From JBFAPK01 sp040676675 (lineage in GTDB: Bacteria > Actinomycetota > Actinomycetes > Mycobacteriales > Micromonosporaceae): a stretch of DNA of 64,000 nt. Positions 7,293 through 17,116 of the stretch are shown piece after piece. The translations under genes and the position numbers were made by a program. How positions within the stretch are numbered: the stretch's first letter is position 1; every line of letters begins with the position of its first letter. The notes under the pieces were generated by a model, which saw only the letters and a program-made list of their open reading frames with translations, did not search any database and was not told the DNA's origin. Location of the stretch: positions 62,001 through 126,000 of the forward strand of contig NZ_JBFAPK010000003.1 of the NCBI RefSeq assembly GCF_040676675.1, in the 5' to 3' direction.

Positions 7293-8736
7293 CCGCCCCG
7301 TCGAGGCCCACCCGGCGTACGCCGGCACGCGCCGGATCGACGAGCTGCGCGCCACCGAGTACGCCCACCTGGACCGTGACGGGCACGTCTACCTCGACTA
7401 CGCCGGCGCGGGCGTGGCCGCCCGGTCGCAGTACGAGGCGCACCACCGGCGGCTGACCGAGGGTCTCTTCAGCAACCCGCACTCGGAGAACCCCACCTCG
7501 CAGGCGGCCGGGGCGCTGGTGGAGTCGGCCCGGCGGGCCGTGCTCTCCTTCTTCAACGCCGATCCGTTCGAGTACGCGGTCATCTTCACGGCGAACGCGA
7601 CCGGCGCGTGCCGGCTCGTCGGCGAGGCGTACCGGTTCGACCGCGACGTTCCGCTGGTGCTCACGGCCGACAACCACAACTCGGTCAACGGGCTGCGCGA
7701 GTACGCCCGCCGCGCCGGCACCGCCACCCGCTACGTACCGCTGCGCGCCCCGGAGCTGCGGGTCGCCGAGTCCGATGTGCTCGCCGCGATGGCACCGGTG
7801 GTGCCCCGGCCCCGCCGCCACGACCCGCCGGAGCGGCGCGGGCTGCTCGCGTACCCGGCGCAGAGCAACTTCACCGGCGTGCAGCACCCGCTGGACTGGG
7901 TCGAGCTGGCCCAGCGCCGGGGCTACGACGTGCTGCTCGACGCGGCCGCGTACGTGCCGACCAACCGGCTGGACCTGCGCGCGGTACGACCCGACTTCGT
8001 CTGCCTGAGCTGGTACAAGATGTTCGGCTACCCGACCGGGATCGGCTGTCTCGTCGCCCGGTGGGAGGCGCTGGCCCGGTTGCGCCGGCCGTGGTTCGCC
8101 GGCGGCACGATCCGCGCGGTCAGCGTCGAGGGCGACTGGCACGAGGCGATGGACGACGAGTCGGCGTTCGAGGACGGCACGCTGAACTTCCTGAGCATCC
8201 CGGACGTCGAGTTCGGGCTCGACTGGATCTCGTCGATCGGCGTCGACCTGGTCCACGCCCGGGTCACCGCGCTCACCGGCTGGCTGCTCGACCGGCTGAC
8301 CGCGCTGCGGCACAGCAACGGCCGGCCGCTGGTGCGGGTCTACGGCCCGACCGGCCCGGAGCGGCGCGGCGGCACCGTGTCCTTCAACTTCCTGCACCCG
8401 GACGGCACGCTGGTGGACGAGCGGCTGGTCGCGGTGGAAAGTTCCGAGGCCGGCTTCTCGCTGCGTACCGGGTGTTTCTGCAATCCGGGGGCGGGCGAGG
8501 GTGCGTTCGACATCCCGGGTCCGACCCTGCGCGGGGTGCTGGCCCGCGGCGGCGCGCTCCGGACGATCGACGAGTACCTGGACGCGCTGGACCTGCCGAC
8601 CGGCGGGGCGGTACGCGTCTCTCTCGGCCTCGTCTCGAACGCGGCGGATGTCGAACGCTTCGTCGCCTTCGCCGAGTCGACGTACCGTGACCGCGAGCCG
8701 GACGAGCGCGCCCTCGCCCCGCGCCTGCGCTGCTGA
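7282..8736 (+). CDS. Class V aminotransferase-fold PLP enzyme, Moco-sulfurase-like
   Basis: The 484-residue PLP enzyme has the molybdenum-cofactor-sulfurase/cysteine-desulfurase pattern. The N-terminus reads 'YLDYAGAGV', a nucleophile-binding stretch follows (ADNHNSVNG, residues ~129-137), and the PLP lysine is K246 in SWYKMFGYPTG. A C-terminal RTGCFCNPG carries cysteines 398 and 400, where persulfide cysteines sit in this family. It lacks the C-terminal MOSC domain of eukaryotic Moco sulfurases. The GTG start at 7282 has AAGGAA upstream and overlaps the ABC transporter stop. The family would mobilise sulfur from cysteine or act on a related substrate. Why it is coupled to an exporter is not clear from sequence. 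Confidence 0.8.
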   Translation: MRADRPVEAHPAYAGTRRIDELRATEYAHLDRDGHVYLDYAGAGVAARSQYEAHHRRLTEGLFSNPHSENPTSQAAGALVESARRAVLSFFNADPFEYAVIFTANATGACRLVGEAYRFDRDVPLVLTADNHNSVNGLREYARRAGTATRYVPLRAPELRVAESDVLAAMAPVVPRPRRHDPPERRGLLAYPAQSNFTGVQHPLDWVELAQRRGYDVLLDAAAYVPTNRLDLRAVRPDFVCLSWYKMFGYPTGIGCLVARWEALARLRRPWFAGGTIRAVSVEGDWHEAMDDESAFEDGTLNFLSIPDVEFGLDWISSIGVDLVHARVTALTGWLLDRLTALRHSNGRPLVRVYGPTGPERRGGTVSFNFLHPDGTLVDERLVAVESSEAGFSLRTGCFCNPGAGEGAFDIPGPTLRGVLARGGALRTIDEYLDALDLPTGGAVRVSLGLVSNAADVERFVAFAESTYRDREPDERALAPRLRC

Positions 8737-8884
8737 CCGCCCGACCCCGGCGGGCCCGGCCGCCCGGGAAGGTGGGGGGCCGAGCCCGCGGAGAGCGGAT
8801 GGGACGAACCGACGACGGGCGGCGCCGTCGGCGCGGAAGGAATGGCAGACGTACCCGTCAGGCGGGCGCCGCGCTCCGCACCCG

Positions 8885-9175
8885 TCAGGCGGACGCCGGC
8901 TGCTCCGCGATGCCGAACTGCACCGCGCCCTGCGCGTCCACGGCGGCGTCGAGCGCCTTGTCGTCGAGCAGTTCGGCGGCACCGGCGTCCAGGAAGACGC
9001 GGGCGCCCTCGCTGTTGACGACCTCGTCGCCCTGGGCCGGCTGCTCGACCAGGGCGAGCGTCAGCGAGCCCGCCGACGGGTCGGTGGCGATGCGCAGGCC
9101 GGCCCCGTCCGGCACCTGCTGCTGCGCGGTCAGATCGCGGATCACGAGCACGGCATTGTTGGTCAGGGTAAGCAT
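8885..9175 (-). CDS. HesB/IscA-like protein lacking cysteines
   Basis: The 96-residue protein follows the A-type carrier fold: 'LTNNAVLVIRDL' at the N-terminus, 'AGLRIATDPSAGSLTLALVEQPAQGDEVV', then 'GARVFLDAGAAELLDDKALD'. True IscA/ErpA proteins bind iron-sulfur clusters through three conserved cysteines, and this protein has none, so cluster binding by the usual ligands is excluded. Cysteine-free members of this family are common in actinomycetes and are sometimes annotated as 'adhesin' or HesB-like. It sits alone, with 200 bases upstream that probably hold its promoter. The direct repeats of CCCGTCAGGCGG near 8858 and 8881 flank its 3' end. Confidence 0.75.
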   Translation of the reverse strand: MLTLTNNAVLVIRDLTAQQQVPDGAGLRIATDPSAGSLTLALVEQPAQGDEVVNSEGARVFLDAGAAELLDDKALDAAVDAQGAVQFGIAEQPASA

Positions 9176-9378
9176 GGAACTCCTCGTGGATTCTCGTTGC
9201 GGTCACCCGGCACAGGCTGGTCAAGCCCGATTTCGAGCACACGTGGGAGGTGGTGGCGCGCACGATGCGGCGCGCATGGGCACGGCGAGAGGTTTCCTCT
9301 CCTGGCGAAACGAGCAGGTCAACGGCCGTCCGGGGGCTACGTTGCCCCTTCTGGGCGGATACGTCAAATCGACCAGCG

Positions 9379-10452
9379 TCACTTACCGGCCGCGACCGGC
9401 GACAGCAGGCGTCGAATTTCCCGTACGGCGGCGCGGCCGGCGCGGGTGGCGCCGACCGTACTGGCCGACGGTCCGTAACCGACCAGATGCACCCGCTCGT
9501 CGGCGACCACCCGGGTGCCGTCCATGACGATCCCGCCGCCGGGCGCGCGCAGCCCGAGCGGAGCGAGGTGGTCCAGGGCGGCCCGGAACCCGGTGCACCA
9601 GAGGATCACGTCGGCCTCGATCCGGCGCCCGTCGTCCCAGGCCACCCCGTCGGGCGTGATCCGGTCGAACATCGGCAGCCGGTCCAGCACGCCGCGGTCG
9701 CGCAGCTCGCGTACGAGCGGGGTCAGCGCGAGGCCGGTCACCCCCACCACGCTGCCCGGCGGGCGGCCGGCGCGTACCGCCTCGTCGACCAGGGCCACCG
9801 CCGCCCGACCCCACTCGTGGCTGAACGGGCGGTCCTGGAAGACCGGCGGACGGCGGGTCACCCAGACCACCTCGGCCACCTGGGAGATCTCGCCGAGCAG
9901 TTGGATCGCCGAGGTGCCCCCGCCGACGACCACCACCCGGCGCCCGGCGAGCTCCGCCGGTCCCCGGTAGTCGGCCGTGTGCAGCTGCCGTCCCCGGAAC
10001 GTCTCCCGCCCGGGGTAGTACGGCCAGAACGGGCGGGTCCAGGTACCGGTCGCGTTGATCAACGTACGGGTGACCCAGGTCCCGGCGTCGGTGCGTACGG
10101 CCAGCCGCCCGTCGCCGGTGTCGCGTACCTCGCCGACCCGGACCGGGCGGTGCACCGGCAGCTCGAACCGGCGCTCGTACGCCGCGAAGTACTCCGACAC
10201 CACCTCCGCCGCCGGGCGATCCGGGTCGGTCGGGCGGAACGGCGCGTCGGGCAGGTCGTGGATGTTGTGCACGCTGTCGAGTCGCATCGTCGGCCAGCGG
10301 TGCCGCCACGCGCCGCCCGGCCCCTCGTCCGCGTCCAGCAGCACGTACTCGCGCTCGGCCGCGAAGCCGGCACGACGCAGGAAGTACCCGGCCGACAGAC
10401 CCGCCTGCCCCGCCCCGATGACCACCACGTCGAGTTCGTCACGCCACGCCAT
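9379..10452 (-). CDS. Flavin-dependent monooxygenase / FAD-NAD(P)-binding oxidoreductase
   Basis: The 357-residue protein has two Rossmann motifs: GAGQAG at residues 13-18 for FAD and a second GGGTSA for NAD(P)H about 160 residues later. A 'WHRWPTMRLDS'-like segment and 'LWCTGFRAALDHL' near the C-terminus are typical of single-component flavin monooxygenases of the FMO/CzcO type. The ATG at 10452 is chosen. The frame remains open far upstream into the next gene, but that extension is antisense-like and not conserved. The substrate cannot be predicted. It lies downstream of the M15 peptidase but is separated from it by a strong terminator, so it is likely transcribed separately. Confidence 0.85.
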   Translation of the reverse strand: MAWRDELDVVVIGAGQAGLSAGYFLRRAGFAAEREYVLLDADEGPGGAWRHRWPTMRLDSVHNIHDLPDAPFRPTDPDRPAAEVVSEYFAAYERRFELPVHRPVRVGEVRDTGDGRLAVRTDAGTWVTRTLINATGTWTRPFWPYYPGRETFRGRQLHTADYRGPAELAGRRVVVVGGGTSAIQLLGEISQVAEVVWVTRRPPVFQDRPFSHEWGRAAVALVDEAVRAGRPPGSVVGVTGLALTPLVRELRDRGVLDRLPMFDRITPDGVAWDDGRRIEADVILWCTGFRAALDHLAPLGLRAPGGGIVMDGTRVVADERVHLVGYGPSASTVGATRAGRAAVREIRRLLSPVAAGK

Positions 10453-10513
10453 GCCCGGTGCAACCCGGCACGGACGGCGATCCGTACCCGCGCCGGGCGT
10501 CGTCCGGCTCACA

Positions 10514-10550
10514 CCGCGCGCCGGCCCGGTCGCCCCGGGCCGGCGCGCGG
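10514..10550 (-). terminator. 16-bp perfect GC hairpin, terminator of the M15 peptidase gene
   Basis: The arms ccgcgcgccggcccgg (10514-10529) and their exact complement (10535-10550) enclose a five-base loop. The hairpin lies 30 bases past the peptidase stop and 62 bases before the monooxygenase start, both on the minus strand. Confidence 0.75.
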
Positions 10551-10580
10551 CGGGTGCCGCTGCCGGGGTGCGGAGTCCCG

Positions 10581-11390
10581 TCAGACCGTCTCGGTCCGCA
10601 CCGAGAGGGCGCCGCTGGCCGCGACGCCGCAGTTCGGCGCCGACCAGCTCCAGGAGTTGGTGATCCCGTCGGCGTCGTTCTCGATCCGGCTGTCCACGTG
10701 GACGTGGTCGTCGTGGTCGGGGTAGCCGGGTCCGTAGAGCCCGCTGAAGCCGTGGTAGCGGGCCTCCTGGGCGATGCGGCAGAGCGTCGCCGAGCTGGAG
10801 ACCAGGTCGGCCGCCGTGCCGTAGAGGTGCTGGCTGTTCGAGGCGCCGCCGACGCTGGCGTTGCAGGAGGTGTTGCGGAAGGCGGTGGTGACGACGAGCG
10901 GCTGGTCGCCGAGGGCGCGTCTGAGCGCTTCGAGCTTCCACATCACCCGCAGCGCGTTGGCCTTGGTCGCCGTGGCCGAGATCGCGCCGCCGCTCCAGCC
11001 GCCCACGCAGTCGTCGTCGAGCTCGGTGTAGTCGAAGTGGATCGGGGTGCAGTCGTCGTCCTGCAGCTCGTAGATCTTGGTGAAGGTCTGCGGGCCGGCG
11101 ACGCCGTCCGCGGCCAGCCCGTACGCGGCCTGGAAGCGCTGCACGGCGGCGGCGGTGCCGGGCCCGTAGATCCCGTCGACGAGCACGTAGTTGCGGTAGC
11201 CCGGCCAGCCGGCCACCCGGATCTGCAGCTGCCGGACGTCCTCGCCGGACGTACCCTGGCCCAGCGTCCGACCCCAGGTGTAGCAGCCGTCCGCGTGCGC
11301 GGCCGGCGCCTGGACGACGGCGGCCAGCACGGTCGCGGCCAGCATCGTCAGCAGCGCCAGCGCGGCGCGCGACAGTCGTGGTACGGCCAT
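10581..11390 (-). CDS. Secreted M15A zinc peptidase with peptidoglycan-binding domain
   Basis: The 269-residue protein has a signal peptide (RLSRAALALLTMLAATVLAA, cleavage near AHA-DG). A PG_binding_1 domain follows (~residues 42-110, with 'LQIRVAGW', 'DGIYGPGTAAAVQRFQ' and 'DGVAGPQTF'). The C-terminal M15A domain carries the metal motif S186-x-H188-x-x-G-x-A-x-D195 and the HVH pair H229/H231. This family hydrolyses D-Ala-D-Ala or related peptidoglycan stem bonds outside the cell. Seven cysteines suggest disulfides. The ATG at 11390 has GGGAGGA upstream. An ATG at 11411 with its own GGGAGGGG is a possible alternative. It is transcribed divergently from the aquaporin gene across an AT-richer 195-base gap. 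Confidence 0.88.
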   Translation of the reverse strand: MAVPRLSRAALALLTMLAATVLAAVVQAPAAHADGCYTWGRTLGQGTSGEDVRQLQIRVAGWPGYRNYVLVDGIYGPGTAAAVQRFQAAYGLAADGVAGPQTFTKIYELQDDDCTPIHFDYTELDDDCVGGWSGGAISATATKANALRVMWKLEALRRALGDQPLVVTTAFRNTSCNASVGGASNSQHLYGTAADLVSSSATLCRIAQEARYHGFSGLYGPGYPDHDDHVHVDSRIENDADGITNSWSWSAPNCGVAASGALSVRTETV

Positions 11391-11584
11391 CGAATCCTCC
11401 CGATTCGGCATTGACCCCTCCCAATGGAGATGGTCCCGGGCGGAGACTCTCGGACTCCCTGACTCATCGGTCAATATCAATTGGTCACTTTCTACGGCCT
11501 GTTGCAGTTCGGTCGTAAGAAACCGCCAGGATCGATCGGCTAATTCGGGCGAAAGCGCATCGAATACGCACCTATCCTGACGAC

Positions 11585-12376
11585 ATGGAGAACCCGAAAC
11601 GGTACGGCGCGGAGTTCCTCGGCACGCTCCTGCTGGTGCTGCTCGGCGTCGGCAGCGCCCTCACCTCCCGGGTCGAGGGCGGCGTGGTGGTCGTCGGGCT
11701 CACCTTCTGGCTGGTGCTGACCGCCCTGGTCTACGTGCTGGCGCCGATCTCCGGGTGCCACGTGAACCCCGCGGTCACGCTCGGCATGCTGCTCAGCCGG
11801 CGGGTCTCCACCGCCACCGCGATCGGGTACTGGATCGCCCAGTTCGTCGGCGCCATCATCGGCGCCCTCTTCCTCTTCGCCCTGCGCGAGTGGGGCGACA
11901 TGGTGGACCAGACCGGCGCGCTCGGCAGCAACGGCTACGGCGCGAACATCAACCGGGGCGGCGCCTTCCTGCTGGAGATCCTGCTGAGCTTCCTGCTGGT
12001 GCTGGTGGTGCTGCTGGCCACCGCCCGGGTACGGCGGCTGGGCCGCGCCGCGCTGGCGATCGGCGCCACACTCGGCGCCTGCATGCTGGTCTCGGTCAAC
12101 GTCGACGGCGGGTCGGTGAACCCGGCCCGCTCGCTCGGCCCGGCGCTCTTCTCCGGCGGTACGGCGCTGACCCAGCTCTGGGTCTTCATCGTCGGCCCGC
12201 TGATCGGCGCCGTGCTGGCCGCCTTCGTCCTGCCGTTCTTCGTGGCCGAGGAGGAGGGACCGCCCACCGCGACCGGCTGGCCCACGGCCCCGGAGCCGCC
12301 GCTCCCGCCCGGTCCGCCGCCCCCGCCCGGCCCCACGCCGCCGCCCGGTGGGCCGCTCACCCCGCCCGAGGCCTGA
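11585..12376 (+). CDS. MIP-family aquaporin / glycerol facilitator
   Basis: The 263-residue protein has six hydrophobic helices and the two half-helix boxes NPAV (61-64) and NPAR (179-182) of the major intrinsic protein family. The 'SGCHVNPAVTLG' context resembles water-selective aquaporins more than GlpF, but I would not assign selectivity. An unusual Pro/Gly-rich cytoplasmic tail (~residues 228-263) follows the last helix. The ATG at 11585 gives the normal short N-terminus. The gap downstream (12377-12669, 293 bases) leads to malate synthase and contains nothing else I can support. Confidence 0.88.
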   Translation: MENPKRYGAEFLGTLLLVLLGVGSALTSRVEGGVVVVGLTFWLVLTALVYVLAPISGCHVNPAVTLGMLLSRRVSTATAIGYWIAQFVGAIIGALFLFALREWGDMVDQTGALGSNGYGANINRGGAFLLEILLSFLLVLVVLLATARVRRLGRAALAIGATLGACMLVSVNVDGGSVNPARSLGPALFSGGTALTQLWVFIVGPLIGAVLAAFVLPFFVAEEEGPPTATGWPTAPEPPLPPGPPPPPGPTPPPGGPLTPPEA

Positions 12377-12669
12377 AGCCCTTCTCGTCGATCAAGGAGC
12401 CGTGGCGGGGACAAAAGCGGGCAACAGCATCACAACGCCAGCCACAACTCCATGATCGGCCGGAAAAGGGGCCGGTCCCGGTCCGACCGCCCGACGCCGG
12501 TATCGTGCCGCCCGTCGCACGCGTACGACCGCTCGGCCGTCGGCGATGCCGCTCGGTCGCGGCCGGTACGCCCGGCAACTAGAGTCTGGGCATCGATTGA
12601 TCGACTCCGTTCGCTGTCCGGCCGGGGCGCCGTGCGACCGTCCGACCGGACCAGGGTGAGGAGCGTGCC

Positions 12670-14253
<1,584 letters not shown>

Positions 14254-14364
14254 CCCGACCCGGCCCCGCGGCCGCCCACGAACCGCACCCGCACGCAGAT
14301 CGGACGTAACCCACGACCCCACGTACCGCGTTCCGCAGCAGCTGATCGGACGGGAGCCCCCGCG

Positions 14365-15837
14365 ATGAGCACGAACGACACCCGGATCGACGTCCTGGCG
14401 GCCAGCCTGCGAGCGGTGCTCGGGGACGAGCAGGTGATCACCGACCGGCAGCGGCGGCGGACGTACGAGTGCGACGGGCTGGCGCAGTACCGGGTGATCC
14501 CGGCGCTGGTGGTCCTCCCCCGCACCGCCGAGCAGTGCGCCGCCGTGGTCCGGGCCTGCGTCGAGGCGCGGGTGCCGTACGTGGCGCGCGGCTCCGGCAC
14601 CGGGCTCTCCGGCGGGGCGCTGCCGCACGCCGACGGGGTCCTCGTGGTCACCTCCCAGCTGCGCGACATCGTCGAGGTCGCCCCGGCCGACGAGCGGGCG
14701 GTGGTCCAGCCCGGCGTGATCAACCTGCACGTCACCCGGGCCGCCAGCCCGTACGGCTACTACTACGCGCCGGATCCGTCGAGCCAGCAGATCTGCTCCA
14801 TCGGCGGCAACGTCGCGGAGAACTCGGGCGGGGCGCACTGCCTGAAGTACGGCTTCACCACGAACCACGTACTCGGGCTGGAGATCGTCACTCCCGACGG
14901 CGAGCTGGTCCGGCTCGGCGGGCGGACGCCGGACCCGCCCGGGTACGACCTCGTCGGCGCCTTCGTCGGCTCGGAGGGGACGCTCGGCATCGCCACCGAG
15001 GTGACGGTACGGCTGGTCCGGCTCCCCGAGTCGGTGCGTACGCTGCTCGCCGCCTTCCCCGGTACGGACGCCGCGGGCGCCGCGACCTCAGCGATCATCG
15101 CGGCCGGCGTGGTGCCGGCGGCCGTGGAGATGATGGACGCGCTCGCCATCGAGGCGGCCGAGGCCGCCGTGCACTGCGGCTACCCGGCCGGCGCGGGCGC
15201 CGTGCTCATCGTCGAGCTGGACGGCCCCGAACCCGAGGTCGCCGACCAGTTCACCCAGGTCGAGCGCCTGTGCCGGGACGCCGGCGCGTTCGAGATCCGG
15301 ATCGCCGCGGACGAGGGCGAGCGGGCGCTGTTCTGGCGGGGCCGCAAGTCGGCCTTCGCGGCGGTGGGCCGGATCAGCCCCGACTACATCGTCCAGGACG
15401 GGGTGATCCCGCGTACCGCCCTGCCCGAGGTGCTGCGCCGGATCGCCGACCTCTCGGCGGCACGCGGCATCCGGGTCGCCAACGTCTTCCACGCCGGGGA
15501 CGGCAACCTGCACCCGCTCGTGCTCTTCGACGACGGCGTCGAGGGGCAGGCCGAGCGGGCCGAGGAGGTCTCCGGCGCGATCCTCGAACTCTGCGTCGAG
15601 TACGGCGGGTCGATCACCGGCGAGCACGGCGTCGGCATGGACAAGGCGAAGTACCTGCCCCGCATGTACACCGACGACGACCTCGACACGATGCAGCTGC
15701 TGCGCTGCGCCTTCGACCCGCACGGGCTGGCGAACCCCGGCAAGATCTTCCCCACCCCGCGGCTCTGCGGCGAGGTACCGGGCCGGCGCAAGGGCCCCCA
15801 TCCACTCCAGGAGGCCGGTCTCGCGGAGGTGTTCTGA
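14365..15837 (+). CDS. glcD: Glycolate oxidase subunit GlcD (FAD-linked)
   Basis: The 490-residue FAD-linked oxidase has an N-terminal PCMH-type FAD domain (RGSGTGLSGGALP, then CSIGGNVAENSGGAHCLKYG). Its C-terminal FAD-oxidase domain ends in 'SITGEHGVGMDKAKYL' with the family's conserved His. With GlcE and GlcF it oxidises glycolate (or D-lactate) to glyoxylate, passing electrons to the respiratory chain. The ATG at 14365 follows GGACGGGAG. Two bases separate its stop from glcE, so the two are translationally coupled. D-lactate dehydrogenase is the main alternative, but the three-subunit order and adjacent malate synthase favour glycolate. Confidence 0.92.
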   Translation: MSTNDTRIDVLAASLRAVLGDEQVITDRQRRRTYECDGLAQYRVIPALVVLPRTAEQCAAVVRACVEARVPYVARGSGTGLSGGALPHADGVLVVTSQLRDIVEVAPADERAVVQPGVINLHVTRAASPYGYYYAPDPSSQQICSIGGNVAENSGGAHCLKYGFTTNHVLGLEIVTPDGELVRLGGRTPDPPGYDLVGAFVGSEGTLGIATEVTVRLVRLPESVRTLLAAFPGTDAAGAATSAIIAAGVVPAAVEMMDALAIEAAEAAVHCGYPAGAGAVLIVELDGPEPEVADQFTQVERLCRDAGAFEIRIAADEGERALFWRGRKSAFAAVGRISPDYIVQDGVIPRTALPEVLRRIADLSAARGIRVANVFHAGDGNLHPLVLFDDGVEGQAERAEEVSGAILELCVEYGGSITGEHGVGMDKAKYLPRMYTDDDLDTMQLLRCAFDPHGLANPGKIFPTPRLCGEVPGRRKGPHPLQEAGLAEVF

Positions 15838-15839
15838 GC

Positions 15840-17111
15840 ATGTCCGACCCGACCCTCGACGCGCTCCGCGCGGCGCTCGACAGCGCCGGCGACCCCGACG
15901 GCGGCGGCCTGGTCCGCCCGGCCGGGGAGGGGGACCTGCTCGCCGGGCGCCGGCCGCGCTACGTCGCCGCGCCCGCCAGCACCGCGCAGGTCGCCGCCGT
16001 GCTGCGTACGGCCGCCGGGCACGGCCTCACGGTGGTGGCCCGGGGCGGCGGCACCCGGCAGGACTGGGCCGCCCCGCCGGAGCGGCTCGACCTGGTGGTG
16101 GAGACCGCGCGGCTCACCGGCGTGGTCGAGCACGCCGCCGGGGACCTGATCGTGGCCGTCCGCGCCGGCACCCGCCTCGACGAGCTGGCCGACCGGCTCG
16201 CCCCGGCCGGGCAGCAGCTCGCCCTGGACGTGCCGCTGGCCGGCGGCACCGTCGGCGGCGCCATCTCGGCCAACCCGAGCGGTCCCCGCCGGATGCGCTA
16301 CGGAACCGTCCGCGACCTGCTCATCGGCGTCACCGTGGTACGCGCCGACGGCGTGGTCGCGCGCGCCGGCGGCCGGGTGGTCAAGAACGTCGCCGGCTAC
16401 GACCTCGGCAAGCTGGTCACCGGGGCGTACGGCACGCTCGGGCTGGTCACCGAGGCCGTGTTCCGGCTGCACCCGCTCCCCGCCGCGACCGCGTACGTGC
16501 GCCGGTGGGTGGACGGGCCGGAGGCGGCCGGCCCGCTCGTCGCGGCCGTGCTCGGCGCGCAGGTGGTGCCGAGCGCGGTCGAGGTGGACGCCCCGCCCGG
16601 CGACGGCGTCGAGGTGACGGTGCTGCTGGAGGGGACCCCGGCCGGGGTGGCGGCCCGGGCGGCGAGCACCGCCGCCCTGCTCGGCGCGGGCGCCGACGTC
16701 TCGGCGGAGGCGCCGCCCGGCTGGGGCGCGTACCCGTGGGAGCCCGGCGGGGTGGGGCTGAAGCTGACCGCCGCGCTCTCGGGCGTACCGGGGCTGCTCG
16801 CCACGGCCCGCGCGGCGGCCGGGCGGTACCGCGCGCCCCTGGCGGTACGCGGCTCGGCCGGCACCGGCGTCCTGCACGCCGGCCTGCCCGCGGCGACCGA
16901 ACCGCCGGTCGTCGCGGCGCTGCTGGACGAGCTGCGGGAGGCGACGGCCCGGGCCGGCGGGCACGCGGTGGTGCTGACCGCGCCACCGCCGGTCCGCGAG
17001 CTGGTCGACCTCTGGGGCCCGGTGCCCGGACTCGCGCTGATGCGCCGGATCAAGGCGCAGTTCGACCCGGACGCGCGGCTCGCGCCCGGCCGTTTCGTGG
17101 GAGGGATCTGA
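15840..17111 (+). CDS. glcE: Glycolate oxidase FAD-binding subunit GlcE
   Basis: The 423-residue protein is a second PCMH-type FAD subunit. It shows 'VVARGGGTRQDWAAPPE', 'LAGGTVGGAISANPSGPRR' and 'GGRVVKNVAGYDLGKL', the last being characteristic of GlcE. It lacks the C-terminal domain found in GlcD. It begins two bases after glcD and ends five bases before glcF, in one operon. The ATG at 15840 is preceded by GGAGGT eleven bases upstream inside glcD. Together with GlcD it forms the flavin core of the membrane-associated complex. Confidence 0.92.
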   Translation: MSDPTLDALRAALDSAGDPDGGGLVRPAGEGDLLAGRRPRYVAAPASTAQVAAVLRTAAGHGLTVVARGGGTRQDWAAPPERLDLVVETARLTGVVEHAAGDLIVAVRAGTRLDELADRLAPAGQQLALDVPLAGGTVGGAISANPSGPRRMRYGTVRDLLIGVTVVRADGVVARAGGRVVKNVAGYDLGKLVTGAYGTLGLVTEAVFRLHPLPAATAYVRRWVDGPEAAGPLVAAVLGAQVVPSAVEVDAPPGDGVEVTVLLEGTPAGVAARAASTAALLGAGADVSAEAPPGWGAYPWEPGGVGLKLTAALSGVPGLLATARAAAGRYRAPLAVRGSAGTGVLHAGLPAATEPPVVAALLDELREATARAGGHAVVLTAPPPVRELVDLWGPVPGLALMRRIKAQFDPDARLAPGRFVGGI

Positions 17112-17116
17112 ACGCG

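Noticed and set aside
9379..11424. 681-residue fused oxidoreductase
   Set aside because: The N-terminal half is an out-of-frame shadow of the M15 peptidase; a strong terminator and a good ATG at 10452 separate the genes.
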